Shown: one piece after another, positions 1 through 14,386 of the stretch
How the letters are laid out: each line of letters opens with the position of its first letter
Numbering within the stretch: the stretch's first letter is position 1
NCBI RefSeq assembly: GCF_032884065.1
Contig: NC_088867.1
Coordinates: 27,895,507 to 27,959,506 of the forward strand
Direction: 5' to 3'
From: Artemia franciscana
Taxonomy: Eukaryota > Arthropoda > Branchiopoda > Anostraca > Artemiidae
Length of the DNA: 64,000 nt
The notes under the pieces: model-generated
The model's input: the letters and a program-made list of their open reading frames with translations, nothing else
The model's database searches: none
What the model was told of the DNA's origin: nothing
Made by a program: the position numbers and the translations under genes

Positions 1-705
1 GGGCTCAGCTGCTTGGATAGAAAACCGAGACTGCTTGATGAGCTGCAACAGCTTCTTATTACTCATGAATTCAGACCACCTTAGATCTTCGATCCTTCTC
101 AGGCTCTTTGTCTGAAATACATTGATGGCCTTTAGTGTTGCGGTTGATACATGCCATGTTTGATCCCTGTAAAGCAATACGGAACTGACGAGGGCGTTGA
201 AAATCCGCAGTTCTGTTGAACGACTGAAGTTTGGTTTTCGCCAAAGATGACGGTTCAGCCTACTTATGGCAGAAGACGCTTTGGGTATCCTTGCTTGCAG
301 CTCGGGGAGAAGCGATCCATCTGAGGGAATTGCAGAGGCCAGGTAATTCATTGCAGAGAACAGGGTGAATACCAGGAAATTCACCCTGGTAGGTGAACCT
401 TTGGACAACTTCAATGCTAGTTTTTCTGTCTATGCTAACTGGAAAATCAACAGTTGGAAAAGACGGGTCTGTAGCCGTTTCGTTTTATCCCAGTTTATCT
501 GCCGCAAGCAGTCCCACGCTTGCGGCCTCTTCTCGTGAGATCCCAAGTGCTTCCAGCAACTGATCCATGGAGTCCGCTAGGATTGCAAGGTCATCGGAAA
601 AATCAGCATCTGAGATGAAGCGATCTCCAAACTTCAGACCAAAACTGAGATGTGAAGTTGCCTTTGTTATAATGTGGTCTAGAATGGTATTGAATGCACT
701 CCTGT
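1..705 (-). pseudogene. Non-LTR retrotransposon reverse transcriptase fragment (LINE)
   Basis: The minus strand reads as the palm-to-thumb part of a LINE reverse transcriptase. In order it gives 'FNTILDHIITKATSHL', then 'DADFSDDLAILADSMDQLLEAL' (near 570-610; the SDD sits where the catalytic ADD/YADD is expected), then 'SIEVVQRFTYQ', 'SDGSLLPELQARIPKASSAI' and 'LRIFNALVSSVLLYRDQTW'. This is the usual order of the RTE-like elements often mis-annotated as host genes. There are at least two frame breaks (near 370 and near 490) and an in-frame stop, so it is dead. It runs off the left edge, where the C-terminus would lie. Its orientation is opposite to unc-104, so it sits in an upstream intron of that gene. 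The clade assignment is uncertain. Confidence 0.8.
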
Positions 706-3957
<3,252 letters not shown>

Positions 3958-4159
3958 GATGTGTTACTTAGTGGATCTCACATACTAAGTGAGCACTGCA
4001 TTTTTGAGAATTTAAACGGTGTTGTTACATTGGCACCTGCTCCTGGTGCTCTCTGCTATGTTAATGGTAGAGCAATCACGGATCCAATAGTCTTGAAAAC
4101 TGGCAGTCGTGTAATTCTGGGACGGAATCACGTCTTTCGATTCAACCACCCTGAACAAG
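3958..4159 (+). CDS. unc-104: unc-104/KIF1A kinesin-3, FHA-domain exon
   Basis: The exon reads '[19 protein letters not shown]' followed by '[20 protein letters not shown]' and '[14 protein letters not shown]'. The serine and histidine in '[10 protein letters not shown]', the 'VNG' turn and '[16 protein letters not shown]' are hallmarks of the kinesin-3 FHA domain, a beta-sandwich that in other proteins binds phosphothreonine. The acceptor is TTTTTTTTTAG before 3958. The donor is CAAG|GTAAGA after 4159, leaving one base that combines with CC of the next exon to make alanine (phase 1). It continues the 2105-2215 exon in frame. An ATG-initiated reading starting at 3961 would miss the first codon and is not the true exon start. 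Confidence 0.95.
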
Positions 4160-4829
4160 GTAAGACACAAGAAAGCTAGCAGGGTTTTAACCAATATTTA
4201 TTTTGGGGGCTGGAAGATCAGATTTTTCCAAGCAAAAAAAGAAACACGGAAATACCCCATTCGGGTCTACCTTTATATTAACAGTATTTTTAAGTAAAAT
4301 GTAAACGAAAAGTTTATGCTCCTATATACTTTTGCCACTAATTATGGCAGTGGTGCTAATTTATTGTGTTTTTCTCTTGGGTGCAGTAAAGATTAATTTA
4401 CTTGCAATTCGTCTGCTAGCACCTATTTTAGGCTGAAGTTAGTATACTTACAATTAGGCTATTTATCTAGTAATCAGTCTAAAGCTATACTTAATAGGTA
4501 ATGAATTGATAATTAATCTTAAGAGCACTGTTTTTCTGTTTGAACATGGTATGGTTTAAAGATGTTTTCAACCGTTGGTAACTATCGCATTGAGAAATTA
4601 TTGACATTTGTAAATGTTGGCTAATTAAATGAAACAGTAATATAAAGTTGATTTCCCACTCGAGACAAGCTGCTGAACACCCAAAAAAGGTAATACAAAT
4701 GCTGGCAATTAACCTTTTTCCAAAATGAAAAAAAAAGAAGAAAACCCCCACGGGCCAGCTGTAGAATTAAAAAGATGGCAATGGGTGGAATGAATTCGAA
4801 TTTATTATGCTTTTTCACATGTTGAAAAA
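4160..4829 (+). other. unc-104 intron, no other feature seen
   Basis: AT-rich intronic sequence with no recognised repeat or coding content between the FHA exon and the SINE-like repeat. Confidence 0.5.
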
Positions 4830-5097
4830 TGGCCCGTGTTGCCTACACACTAATCCCCTGATTCTGTGCCTTCGGCTGGGGGTACAATATGATGTTGTGG
4901 TCCAATCGCCAGACGCTTCAAGTGTTCTCTCCCATATTTCTACATGTTCCCATTTGGAGCTGGGTTGACCCCATTTGAGCTTGCTCATCCCCTTTCCAAA
5001 CTAAATAGTATGTGTCACTGGGACTTGAAGTCATGTTCTTATGGTCACAGGTCTACTCTGCCCACCACTTGGCTAGCACTCGGCTAGTAATTTGTCA
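4830..5097 (-). repeat. tRNA-derived SINE-like repeat
   Basis: Read on the minus strand, the head contains TAGCCAAGTGGTGGGC, which fits a Pol III A box. About 40 bases later comes ACTTCAAGTCCC, which fits a B box. The paired stems of a real tRNA do not form, so this is a tRNA-derived head rather than a tRNA gene. An unrelated, more GC-rich body of about 180 bases follows (down to about 4830). It lies inside the long unc-104 intron. No second copy was recognised in this window, so SINE status is inferred from the promoter boxes and base composition alone. Confidence 0.45.
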
Positions 5098-5237
5098 TGC
5101 AAATGAAAAATAAAGAGCTCTTTTGTGTCTTAAGTCACACCCCCTGAGCCATGCTGGCCAGAATTAAAAAAAGCAAATTGACACAAAAGATTGCAGAACA
5201 AAATCGTCAATAGTTAAATGCACGCGTCATTTATTTA

Positions 5238-5445
<208 letters not shown>

Positions 5446-5453
5446 TAGTTGGT

Positions 5454-5472
5454 GGGGGCGCTTCGCGCCCCC
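5454..5472 (-). other. Helitron 3'-terminal hairpin
   Basis: GGGGGCGC pairs with GCGCCCCC around a TTC loop, within otherwise very AT-rich DNA. On the minus strand it sits about 5 bases upstream of CTAG|T. This is the structure that ends rolling-circle copying in Helitrons. Confidence 0.8.
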
Positions 5473-5563
5473 CAAGCCCCCCCGTCGCGCGTAAGTCGTT
5501 ACGCGCCATATTAGTTACGCGCCATTGTAGTTGTGTCCCTATGTCCCACCTGTGAATATAGAT

Positions 5564-5678
<115 letters not shown>

Positions 5679-5679
5679 T

Positions 5680-5867
5680 TTAACTACGTAAAACTTGCGA
5701 ATATACAACATTCTTTGCTGTCCCATTGTCTGTGCATATAAATAGATTGTCAGGTTTACCGACTCTTGAACATGCAACATATAATGGTCCATGGGAAAAC
5801 AATCCGTATTCAGATCTATACCTCATGATTCTAATGATTGCCCTTGAGCTTTGTTGATGGTGATTGC
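5680..5867 (-). pseudogene. Helitron Pif1-like helicase C-terminal remnant
   Basis: The minus strand encodes '[14 protein letters not shown]', the conserved motif near the end of Helitron helicases. After an in-frame TGA and a frame change it encodes '[19 protein letters not shown]' and '[15 protein letters not shown]', ending at a TAA at 5680-5682. The intact protein is a 5'-3' DNA helicase fused to a Rep nuclease. Everything upstream of AITINKAQ has been replaced by a GGGACAC-rich minisatellite. The copy at 58981-59108 carries the same stop and frame change, so this dead segment multiplied as part of a non-autonomous family. Confidence 0.85.
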
Positions 5868-5894
5868 TAATCGACCATTCCCTGAGTCGCCATC

Positions 5895-6415
5895 GTCATT
5901 TGTATATCCCCCTGTGCACCCCGGCGTCCCCTTTGTAGTTATGTCCCTGTGTCCCGGTCGTCATTTATATTCCCTGTGTCCCGGTCGTCATTTGTGTCCC
6001 GGTGTTCCAGTCTGTGATTTCTCTTTGAGTGTCCCGGGCGTCATTTATATTCCTTGTGTCCCGGTGTCCCGGTCGTCATTTATATCCCCCTGTGCCCCCC
6101 GGCGTCCCCATTGTAGTTGTGTCTCTGTGTCCCGGTCGTCATTTATATTCCCTGTGTCCCGGTCGTCATTTGTATCCTGGTGTCCCGGTCTGTATATACA
6201 CTCGTTTTTTAGTTTTGTTTTTCTCCTTTATTTTTTTCCTTTTTTCTTTTTTTTCTTTTTTAGTTTATTTAGATTTTTAGATTTTTTAGTTTTTTTATTA
6301 GTTTTTAGTTTTTTTGTAGTTTTTACCATTTTTTTAGTTTTTTTAGTTTTTTTTTTTACTTATGTCCTGGTCGTCATTTATACTCCCTGTGTCCCGGTCG
6401 TCATTTGTGTCTCGG
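5895..6415. repeat. Minisatellite, about 27-bp units (GTCCCGGTCGTCATTTATAT type)
   Basis: Degenerate head-to-tail copies of a unit containing TCCCGGTCGTCATTTATAT followed by TCCCTGTG fill roughly 5895-6200. One more block lies at 6360-6415, after a T-rich stretch. The repeat joins the helicase remnant directly. Proline- and valine-rich open frames across it are by-products of the repeat. Confidence 0.85.
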
Positions 6416-7230
6416 TGCTTTGTTGATTGCTAATTTATATTATATTTATACTTATATTTTTTATATTTATTAATATTTTTTTAGTTTTCTTTTTCTCTTA
6501 TTTTTCAGTTTTTTCCTTTTTTTTAGTTTTTTCTTTTTTAGTTTTTAGTTTTTTTTTGTTTTTTACCTTTTTTTAGTTTTTTCAGTTTTTTTTAGTTTTT
6601 AGTTTTTTACCTTTTTTTAGTTTTTTTTTAGTTTTTTAGCTTTTTTAGTTTTTTTTCTTTTAGTTTTTTTTGTAGTTTTTACCTTTTTTAGTTTTTTTTC
6701 TTCTTTTGTATTAGTGTGAAATAATTCAGACGTCATATGCGGACAAACACGACGTCACTCGACAGACAGACAGACAGACATAACCCACAAACAACTTATT
6801 TTTATATATATTTATTCATATTTTTTTAGTTTTCTTTTTCTCTTTTATTTTTCAGTTTTTTCCTTTTTTTTAGTTTTTTTCTTTTTTAGTTTTTAGTTTT
6901 TTTTAGTTTTTACCTTTTTTTAGTTTTTTTTAGTTTTTTTAGTTTTTTAGCTTTTTTAGTTTTTTTATTAGTTTTTATTTTTTTTGTAGTTTTTGCCTTT
7001 TTTTATTTTTTTCAGTTTTTTTTAGTTATTAGATTTTTACCTTTTTTTAGTTTTTTTTAGTTTTTTAGCTTTTTTAGTTTTTTTTTCTTTTTAGTTTTTT
7101 TTGTAGTTTTTACCTTTTTTAGTTTTTTTCTTCTTTTGTATTAGTGTGAAATAATTCAGACGTCATATGCGAACAAACATGACGTCACCTGATCCACAGA
7201 TCCACACACAGACAACTTATTTTTATATAT
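6200..7230. repeat. T-rich tandem repeat and duplicated Helitron 5' region
   Basis: Long runs of TAGTTTTTT-like units. A block beginning TTAGTGTGAAATAATTCAGA occurs at 6711 and again at 7141, a 430-bp period. Each copy carries GACGTCA-type CRE-like half or full sites and ends in ACAACTTATTTTTATATATA. The second block is the presumed 5' end of the element on the minus strand; the first is an internal duplicate of it. Confidence 0.75.
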
Positions 7231-7239
7231 ATAGATATA

Positions 7240-8217
7240 TATATATTGCCTCTTTTGTTTGGACCTCTTCTGGAAAATACTACTGAGTCTCAATGTCTTA
7301 AAAATCTGAATTTCATTATGGTTATTTAATAGTATCTACTTCATTAACGTTTAATTGTATTATCTGTATTGTGTTTTTAGTCACAACTTTGAGGGGGGGG
7401 GGTCTAAATCTATTATGTTTTTTTCTAATTTAGCTATGTCACCATAGTGATCAAGGAAAACAGGCTGGAAAAAAGTGCTAGCTTATCACAGTGTAAATGA
7501 AAGTTAATTTCACTTTTGCATGTTCGACTGTTTGTTTTTCTGCCTCGTAGTAATGCCTGCTTACACAATAAGAATTTTTTTTTACAATAGTCATAAAGGC
7601 TCTTATTAGTTGAAGATGAAGCTATTTTTTTGTTTCAAGTCTTAGAGAACGTGAAATAGCTTAACTTCTAGGGGTATAGGTGTTCTTAATTACTTGCCAC
7701 TTGATCTACGGAAATTCTACTTGTTTATTTTTTCTCTCTCTTTTTTTCTCTTTTACTTTTTAAGTTGATTAAAATCAAAGACATTTGCCTGAATTAAGTA
7801 AAGAATAAAAGAAGCTATTAGAAGGAAAAACAACACAACAATAACACTGTTAAACCTTGCGAATCTTGCTGCAAAGAAACTACCTTTCAAAAAGTAAATT
7901 AATTAAATCTAACAACCATTAAGGTACAGAAGATAAGAAGATCGGTGTCTTTTTTTCACAAAATTTTGTGGTCTTTAAAGAAATGTTTAGTTATGAGCAT
8001 TTCACATTGCTACTTAAAAATTTGCATTACCGAGCTCAAGTGCATATATACAGCTGTTTGCGATTGGTCAGGTAAAAGGCGATTCACCAATTAGACATCA
8101 TTTTATTTTATTTACTGAAAGTATTGCTTCCTCCCGTTTTCTTTTCAGAAATTTTTAGAGAACACTACGGAATATTGTGGTGCTACATAATCAATATTAT
8201 TAAAAGTAAAGTACTAT
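7240..8217 (+). other. unc-104 intron, no feature seen
   Basis: AT-rich intron sequence with a G run near 7394 and no recognised coding or repeat content. Confidence 0.5.
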
Positions 8218-8802
8218 TCAATAATGAAAATTAGTTATGTATGACTGTGTTAGCTGTTTCAACTGTAGTCAGGAACGAAAAAGAATGAAATTAAGGCCAA
8301 TAGTTAAAGCACTGTCAGCAATTAGTATATGTTGTTAGCAATTTTGTCAGTGGCTTGTTCCCGAAATAACTGACTTGTTGAAAGCCTGCAACAGAAATTT
8401 TGAAAGAATGGACAAAAAAAATCTGAAGGAGAAAAGTAAATATTCCTTTGGACTTTGACGAGTTCTTCTTATTGCTACAAGTTCTTTTTATGCCTGGGAG
8501 GCAATAATTTTCATTATTTCAATAATGAGAATGAGTGATGTATGACTGTTGGCTTTTTCATCTGTAGTCAGAATGAAAAAGAATGAAATTAAGGCCAATA
8601 GTTGAAACACTGTTAGCAATTTGTATATATTGTTAGCAAATTTATCAATGGCGTGTTTCTGAAATAACTAACTTGTTGAAAGCCTGCAACAGGAAGTTTG
8701 AAAGAATAACCAAAAAAATAATATAAAGGAGAAAAGTAAACATCCCTTGGGACTTTGACGAGTTCTTGTTACTGCCACAAGTTCTTGTTATGTCTGGGAA
8801 GC
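8218..8802. repeat. Two-copy tandem duplication, about 300-bp period
   Basis: Copy one starts TCAATAATGAAAATTAGTTA at about 8218. Copy two starts TCAATAATGAGAATGAGTGA at about 8518. The two stay alignable over about 285 bases with scattered substitutions and small indels, including GAAAGCCTGCAACAG and GGACTTTGACGAGTTCTT. It is intronic and non-coding. Confidence 0.9.
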
Positions 8803-9069
8803 TTTTAAAAGTTTTTACGGGTCAAGAAACGATTTTCACTCGCCAAACAGTCTCCAAGTCCTTGTTTTGAATATGAAATGTATGCAGTAATGCAAAGTTG
8901 ATTATGCTAGTCAGACATTTATGATCCAGCATTAGACAAGGTCTCGTTTGCTTAGACTTTATTTTTACTTACTGCCTAAAGAATTATATGATGCAAATTA
9001 GAGAAAGCGTAATCCTGTTGAGTTTACGATACTTTTTAAATTTCTGTTCTTGTTGTTTTTTATTTCTAG

Positions 9070-9286
9070 CAAATAAACGTTCAAACGAGGATAAGTTCAT
9101 TTATTAGATAGTGAAAACAGATACAAAAGTCTCGATATTTCGACCACACACAGCGATCATCATCGGCAGAAATACTGAAGTATTCTGCTGATGACGGTCC
9201 CTGTGCATACGATCGAAACATCCAGACTCTTGTATATGTTTTCACTGTTTCATAAATGGACCTTTCCCCATTTGAACTTTTATTTG
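9070..9286. mobile_element. Foldback (hairpin) MITE-like element
   Basis: The left arm, from CAAATAAACGTTCAAA through AAAAGTCTCGATATTTCG to CATCGGCAGAATA, pairs with a right arm reading TATTCTGCTGATG, CGAAACATCCAGACTCTTGT and GAACTTTTATTTG. The two arms of about 100 bases meet around AATACTGAAGTATTC, so almost the whole element is one imperfect hairpin. It has no coding capacity. The arms have drifted apart, so it is old. Confidence 0.8.
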
Positions 9287-10916
9287 TTCGTCATGGAAAG
9301 GCAGTGTGGTCTTGGAAAAAAAACTAAGGTATTAGGTCTAAAGTGCTTTTATTTTTTAATGAATTCTTCTTAATAAACTGGAATTCAAATTTATCTCAGC
9401 TAATTATATCAATTTTAAATACTTGCAAAGTATTTTAAATCAAATTTTTTGTCAGTTTTGGAAATTTATTGTTTTCTTGAACTTTTTGTCTCGACACAAA
9501 TGTCTTAAGGTGATGTTAATAGTTTTTGTTGAGTTGTGCAAATATCAGAAAGTAGCTTTTTGATCTCTTGCCATTTTCAGTGACTTGCTTCCTGTCCCGA
9601 GCCCATAATAAATTTTGTAAACCACAAAAGGAATTATCTTTGTGTTTTCCCTAGAGGGGATGTAAATCTTCTTTATTTGCTATATTTCATAAAGAGAAGT
9701 CATAAAAGTTTCTCTGAAATAAAGTCACTATTGTCACTATTGGCTTTACGTACTTGGTGTTTCTACCATTTAATAGTTTAAGTAGTAGCAAATTTTGCCG
9801 GACAACAGTCATTTAAAAAGCTTGGCATGTGCACCTCTTTGATAATCAGAGAAAAATGGTCTCCTTCCCCTAAACTTGCTCCCCTCCCCCTAGAAACACA
9901 GCCCTTGAAAGTTTCAGCTCGGTCCATCAGCCATGAGGAAAGAAACTTGTAAAATAGTCTAATGTCTGTTTCTATCCTTTTATCCAAAAACTTTTATCAA
10001 AAAGAAATATTTTCTAATTATTTTAGTGTTCACTAACGAAAAAAAGCCTAACGCCAGGCTCGAAGGCATGACCCGAGATTAGGAATCTATTGCTGTACTA
10101 TCTAAGCTAGCGAAGCTCATACTTTTAGTATATTAATATATGCAGATACACTAGCTTCTCATAAATGGTTTTCCCTTAGAGTTACTGACACTTAGCAATG
10201 TTATACCTTATACAGCTACAAAAAGGACACACTTCCTTTGTCTCGAGGAGAGGATTAGGTGGTAAAAGTTTTCTGGCTTAATTTAAGATAAAAGAACGTC
10301 ATACTGTGGGCTCAAGTCCCTTGAGTGCGTAAAATGCCCTTGTTGAGGCTATGTTACTTTTTACAAAGATTCCTGATTTTATCGGGATTTGATATTTAGA
10401 TTTTTCATTTAACTTTTTCGTGTTTGTGCCCTCTTCTTATCTCTATTTTCCTTATTAAATCGTTGTAATGCAAAACTAAAAAAGGGACGGAGGAGAAATA
10501 AGACGAAAGATCAAAGTTTAATTCGTAAACTTTCTTGACTTGTTCCCATACAGAAACAACAATGCCTTTTATCGCTATTTTAGCCTTTATCATCTATTTG
10601 GGTCGTTTTTTTTCTTTTAAAATGCCTTAAGTTTTTTTTATTGTTTTTGTGTAAAAGGAAGAAGAACATGTACTGTTCACTTTTGATAATATCTGTTGTT
10701 TTTTCCTCTTTGTTTCTTTGCTAAATTTTTGGATTGAACTTAATATAATCACTTAAACTGCTATCTTAAGTGTTTCAGTTTGCGTCTTATCGTTGAATCG
10801 AAGAACTCGTATTTTTTTTTCTAAGCGTAATTAATTCTTAACATAGGAAACTTTCTGATTCATTGATGGATTTATGCTTAGGTATTCTCTGTAAACATTT
10901 CAATTGTGTTTTTTAG
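9287..10916 (+). other. unc-104 intron, no clear feature
   Basis: AT-rich intron. Around 10030-10120 and 10240-10330 there are weak Pol III box-like strings, possibly very old SINE heads, but they are not strong enough to annotate. It ends in the acceptor GTGTTTTTTAG. Confidence 0.5.
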
Positions 10917-11125
10917 CCCGTGAGAAACGTGTCACTTCTGGAAACTCTAAGTCTCCTGGTGATACTCCACAAATGGAAGCTGACTGGAATTATGCTCACT
11001 TCGAACTCTTGGAAAAACAAGGTATTGATCTCAAATTAGAAATGGAAAAGAAGCTCTTGGAAATGGAAGAAGTTTATAAGAAACAAAAAGAAGAGGCAGA
11101 TCAGTTATTCGAACAGCAGAGAAAG
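10917..11125 (+). CDS. unc-104: unc-104/KIF1A kinesin-3, coiled-coil exon after FHA
   Basis: With one base carried from the FHA exon, this 209-base exon gives exactly 70 codons. It opens '[17 protein letters not shown]' and continues '[20 protein letters not shown]' and '[20 protein letters not shown]', then 'QLFEQQRK'. The 'ELLEKQGID' motif followed by a charged heptad pattern is the coiled coil immediately after the FHA domain in kinesin-3 proteins, used in autoinhibition and dimerisation. The donor AAAG|GTTTTA is weaker than the others but is required, because the next exon continues in phase 0. The first 17 residues are a variable linker. The exon sits more than 6.7 kb beyond the FHA exon. 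Confidence 0.93.
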
Positions 11126-12814
11126 GTTTTAATTTGAAGTCTTCTCAACTTTTTGAATTTTTCATGGTTATTGACCCTGCCTAACGCTTATGCTATATTT
11201 GTGTAGCCTTTCACTTTCAGAGGTCACATTGCCACGTATTGGTGCATTAAATCCTAAAGATATATGTACCGTCTGCAAAAATTAAAGGGGTATTTTAGGC
11301 AATAATTTATAAGCTCTATTTGACTGTCATTATCACTGATTCTTTTTAGGCTCTACTAGTAGATATGTAATATGTAAAGTCGAAAACTAACTATGACGGA
11401 TCTTTAGATCTCACTGTGAGGGGGGGGGGCTATTGTCTTAAAAAGAACAGTGAATGGGCACTTGCCGTAAGAACAAGATCTGTCCAATAGATAAGCCCTG
11501 TAAAAAACTGTTGAATTTATGACCCTAGCATTTCGTTTTTTATTTGTCGACCTTTCACACACACACCCCCCCCCCACTTCCTGCGAAATAACGAGGTTCT
11601 TTCAGGAATGGGCATTTTTATTGAAGTAATGTATATGAAAATCGAAGTTAGATGTAAACAGTGGGGACTGAGGGTGCAGCCCCTCACATTAAGAAGACCC
11701 TTGATCAAACAGTTCCTGCTTTTTTTTCTAGACAAGTGAAGAGCAAACTCAAAACTAGTATAAATTAGCGTTTATTAGATGTCAGACAATTTATGGTAAG
11801 GTACTGATAGTGAATAGCGACCAGTGGTAATAGTAAAAAAACTCTATAAACAAAATTCTTATTAAAAATAGCTTATATGCGAAAAAAAAATGTTCTTTTT
11901 TGCTGAATTTTAGTTTGCAAAAAAAATCATTTTGAATTTACCTATGAAAGCTATTAAGATGAGAAAATTTTGAATAGAAATTCTAAGTTTTAAGGCCCCT
12001 TTTAAGTAACAAAAGAGACCACGTATCAACAAAGTGTAGGTTTGTGCAATTTTGTGCTTGTCTGCTTATTAATTATTTTGGCCTGACTAGGGGCGAGAAT
12101 ACTATCGAGCAATTATTGAAGAGCAATTCTGGTGCATGGTGACGCATATTTTACTAAACATATATGCGTTCTATAAAAATGAACTGTTATAATACACCGT
12201 TTAAACAGCAAAAGTAACGGTTACAGAGTATTTCATTGCTGTGAACTATAGATAAGGCTAAAAGTCTCTGTATATTTTTGAATTAGGGGGGGGAGGGGTT
12301 ACAAAAACTCGAAATTTGTTGTTAGGCCACTGCTTCGAAACTTTCACGGCAGACTCATCACATAAATACAGGATGGGTGGGGATATAACCCCTTACTCTA
12401 CCTTCATTTGAAATACTATTTTTGGGCTTAACTTAAAATAAGGGGGATGAGGGGTGATAGCTTCACTTTTATTGTCGATATGATAATTTTAACGAGAAAT
12501 ACTGGTTTTTAAACTTGAAGTCATTGTGATAAAATTTAAACTTGTTATGATATGAGACGAGACGATAATGATATGAGAAGACAACCTACCTTTTATTTAG
12601 GAAAATTATGTTGATTTTTAAAATAAATGTGTTCTGTTGTTTATTTTTTATTGCAAAGCCATCAAGTTGTGTAAAAGATGCACTGCACATGGATGATTTT
12701 GGTTGCATTTCTACCAGGAGTAGTATTCTTTCTTCTAATTTTTCATTTTTATGGTTTAAGATTCGCGACACCATCATTTACTTGACACTTGATAGTTTGC
12801 TTCTGATCGTATTA
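11126..12814 (+). other. unc-104 intron, no clear feature
   Basis: AT-rich intron with several homopolymeric G or C runs (near 11421, 11568 and 12286). A stretch near 11995-12060 loosely resembles part of the dispersed repeat found at 28.2 kb but is too decayed to delimit. Confidence 0.5.
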
Positions 12815-13800
12815 AAAAAAAAATAGGTTTTTTTAACTGCAAGTAAGGAGCGATATTAAAACTTAATACGAACTGTATATTCCGTATATGAAAGGGGTTG
12901 TCCCCTCCTCAGTGCCTCGCTCTTTCCGCTAAAGTTTGACTCTTTCTCTCAACTCTACTTTTTAAAACAATAAAAACTGTATCCAATGCATCAGGTAAAA
13001 ATTTTGAGGTAACCATTTTGTTAAAAATAGCTATAAGGTCAGATTACAGAAACTCCGGGTTCCACAGAACCCTTAGGACCCGGAGGCAGGCGTTGTAAGT
13101 TATACCCTGGGGGCATATATGGCTTTTATGGAAGGGATGCTCGTATAAACTTCAAAGAGGGCTCATTTGATTCAAAATTGAAAGTTCTATTTCACTTTTT
13201 CAGAGTTAAAAGTGATCAGAGGATAGCTAGTCCCCCCCCCCGTTTTCCCCCAATGCATCAGATAAAAATTTTAAGATAGACATTTCGTTTAAAAATAGTT
13301 CAATAGACCAGCTCCCAGGGCCCGGGGGTGGGATGAGTCAAAAGTGATCGGAAGACAGCTAGTCTCCCCCCGCGCCCTTTTTTCCCAAATGTATGAGATA
13401 AAAATTTTGAGATTTTGTTAAAAATAGGTCAAGAGTCAGATAACAAAAAAATTCCTGTGTCGGCAAAACCCCCCGGGGCCCGGAGGCAGGCGTTGTGAGT
13501 TATGCCTTGGTGGTATATATGGTTCTTATGGAAGGGATGCTCGTATAAATTTCAGAGAGGGCTCATTTGTTTGGAAAGTGAAAGTTCTAGTTCACTTCTT
13601 CAGAGTCAAAAGAGATCAGAGGGCAAATAGCCCCCCGCCACTCCTTTTTTCCCCAAATGCACCAGATAAAAATTTTCAGATAGCCATTTTGTTAAAAAAA
13701 AAGTTAAAAGGCTAGATAACAAAAACTCTGGTTTCGACACAACCTCTCAGGGCCCAGGGGTAGGTGTTATAAGTTATGCCCTGGGGTATGCCCTGGGTGT
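12815..13800. repeat. Dispersed foldback-family fragment with tandem monomers
   Basis: The left edge carries AAGTAAGGAGCGATATTAAA, CCGTATATGAAAGGGG and CTTTCCGCTAAAGTTTGACT, matching one arm of the hairpin at 28172-28484. It then runs into tandem units starting at about 12986, 13252, 13387 (a short one) and 13655, with a full period of about 267 bases. Each unit contains a form of ATGCATCAGATAAAAATTTT and GGAAGGGATGCTCGTATAAA. These units are the reverse complement of the satellite monomer at 17985-21170. Confidence 0.8.
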
Positions 13801-14386
13801 GCCGTAAAATTTTACTTTTAGGCAAAAAGAGAAAAATTTTCTCTCTGGTCCAAACAGAAAAAGTATATACTACAGTTTTTTTCTTTTTTATGTTTGTATT
13901 CTAATTGGCTCTTTAGTTTTATGTCTTATTTTATGTTTTTTAGTTCTTGTTCTTTGTTTTTCATATTATAAAAATCAGAGTGTCAGTCAAATCTACTCCT
14001 TGATAGAAAAGCCGTGTCTCACTTAGAAACCATACGAAGCTACTAACCAAATAAGCTATGCAGCAGATGTATGTACTAAAATATTCAAAATGAAAAGTTA
14101 TGTGTTTAGAAAATATGCTTTTTAGAATTCAGAAGCTTGTTTAGAAGTTCGTTGACTTAGAAGTCTAAAATAGCCTCTGTAGTAGTCCTTTAATTTGAGC
14201 AAAAGCCTGTGTATTGTTTCAGCAGTGTGTATAATCTTTCTTTTTCTTTCCCTTTCAATTCCAGTAATACTGAGAGGTAAGTTCATTTTCGTTCTGAAAA
14301 TCTTATTAGAAAAGCACAAAATTTTATAATGTTTATTTTAGTCAGGTTTTCGTTGACAGTTCCTGATAAAAGACATTTTTTTACAG
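13801..14386 (+). other. unc-104 intron, no feature seen
   Basis: T-rich intron sequence ending in the acceptor TTTTTTTACAG. Confidence 0.5.

Noticed and set aside
10030-10120. tRNA-like string on the minus strand with TAGCTTAGATAG and CCTTCGAGCC
   Set aside because: The T-arm and anticodon stems do not pair. At most it is a very old SINE head.
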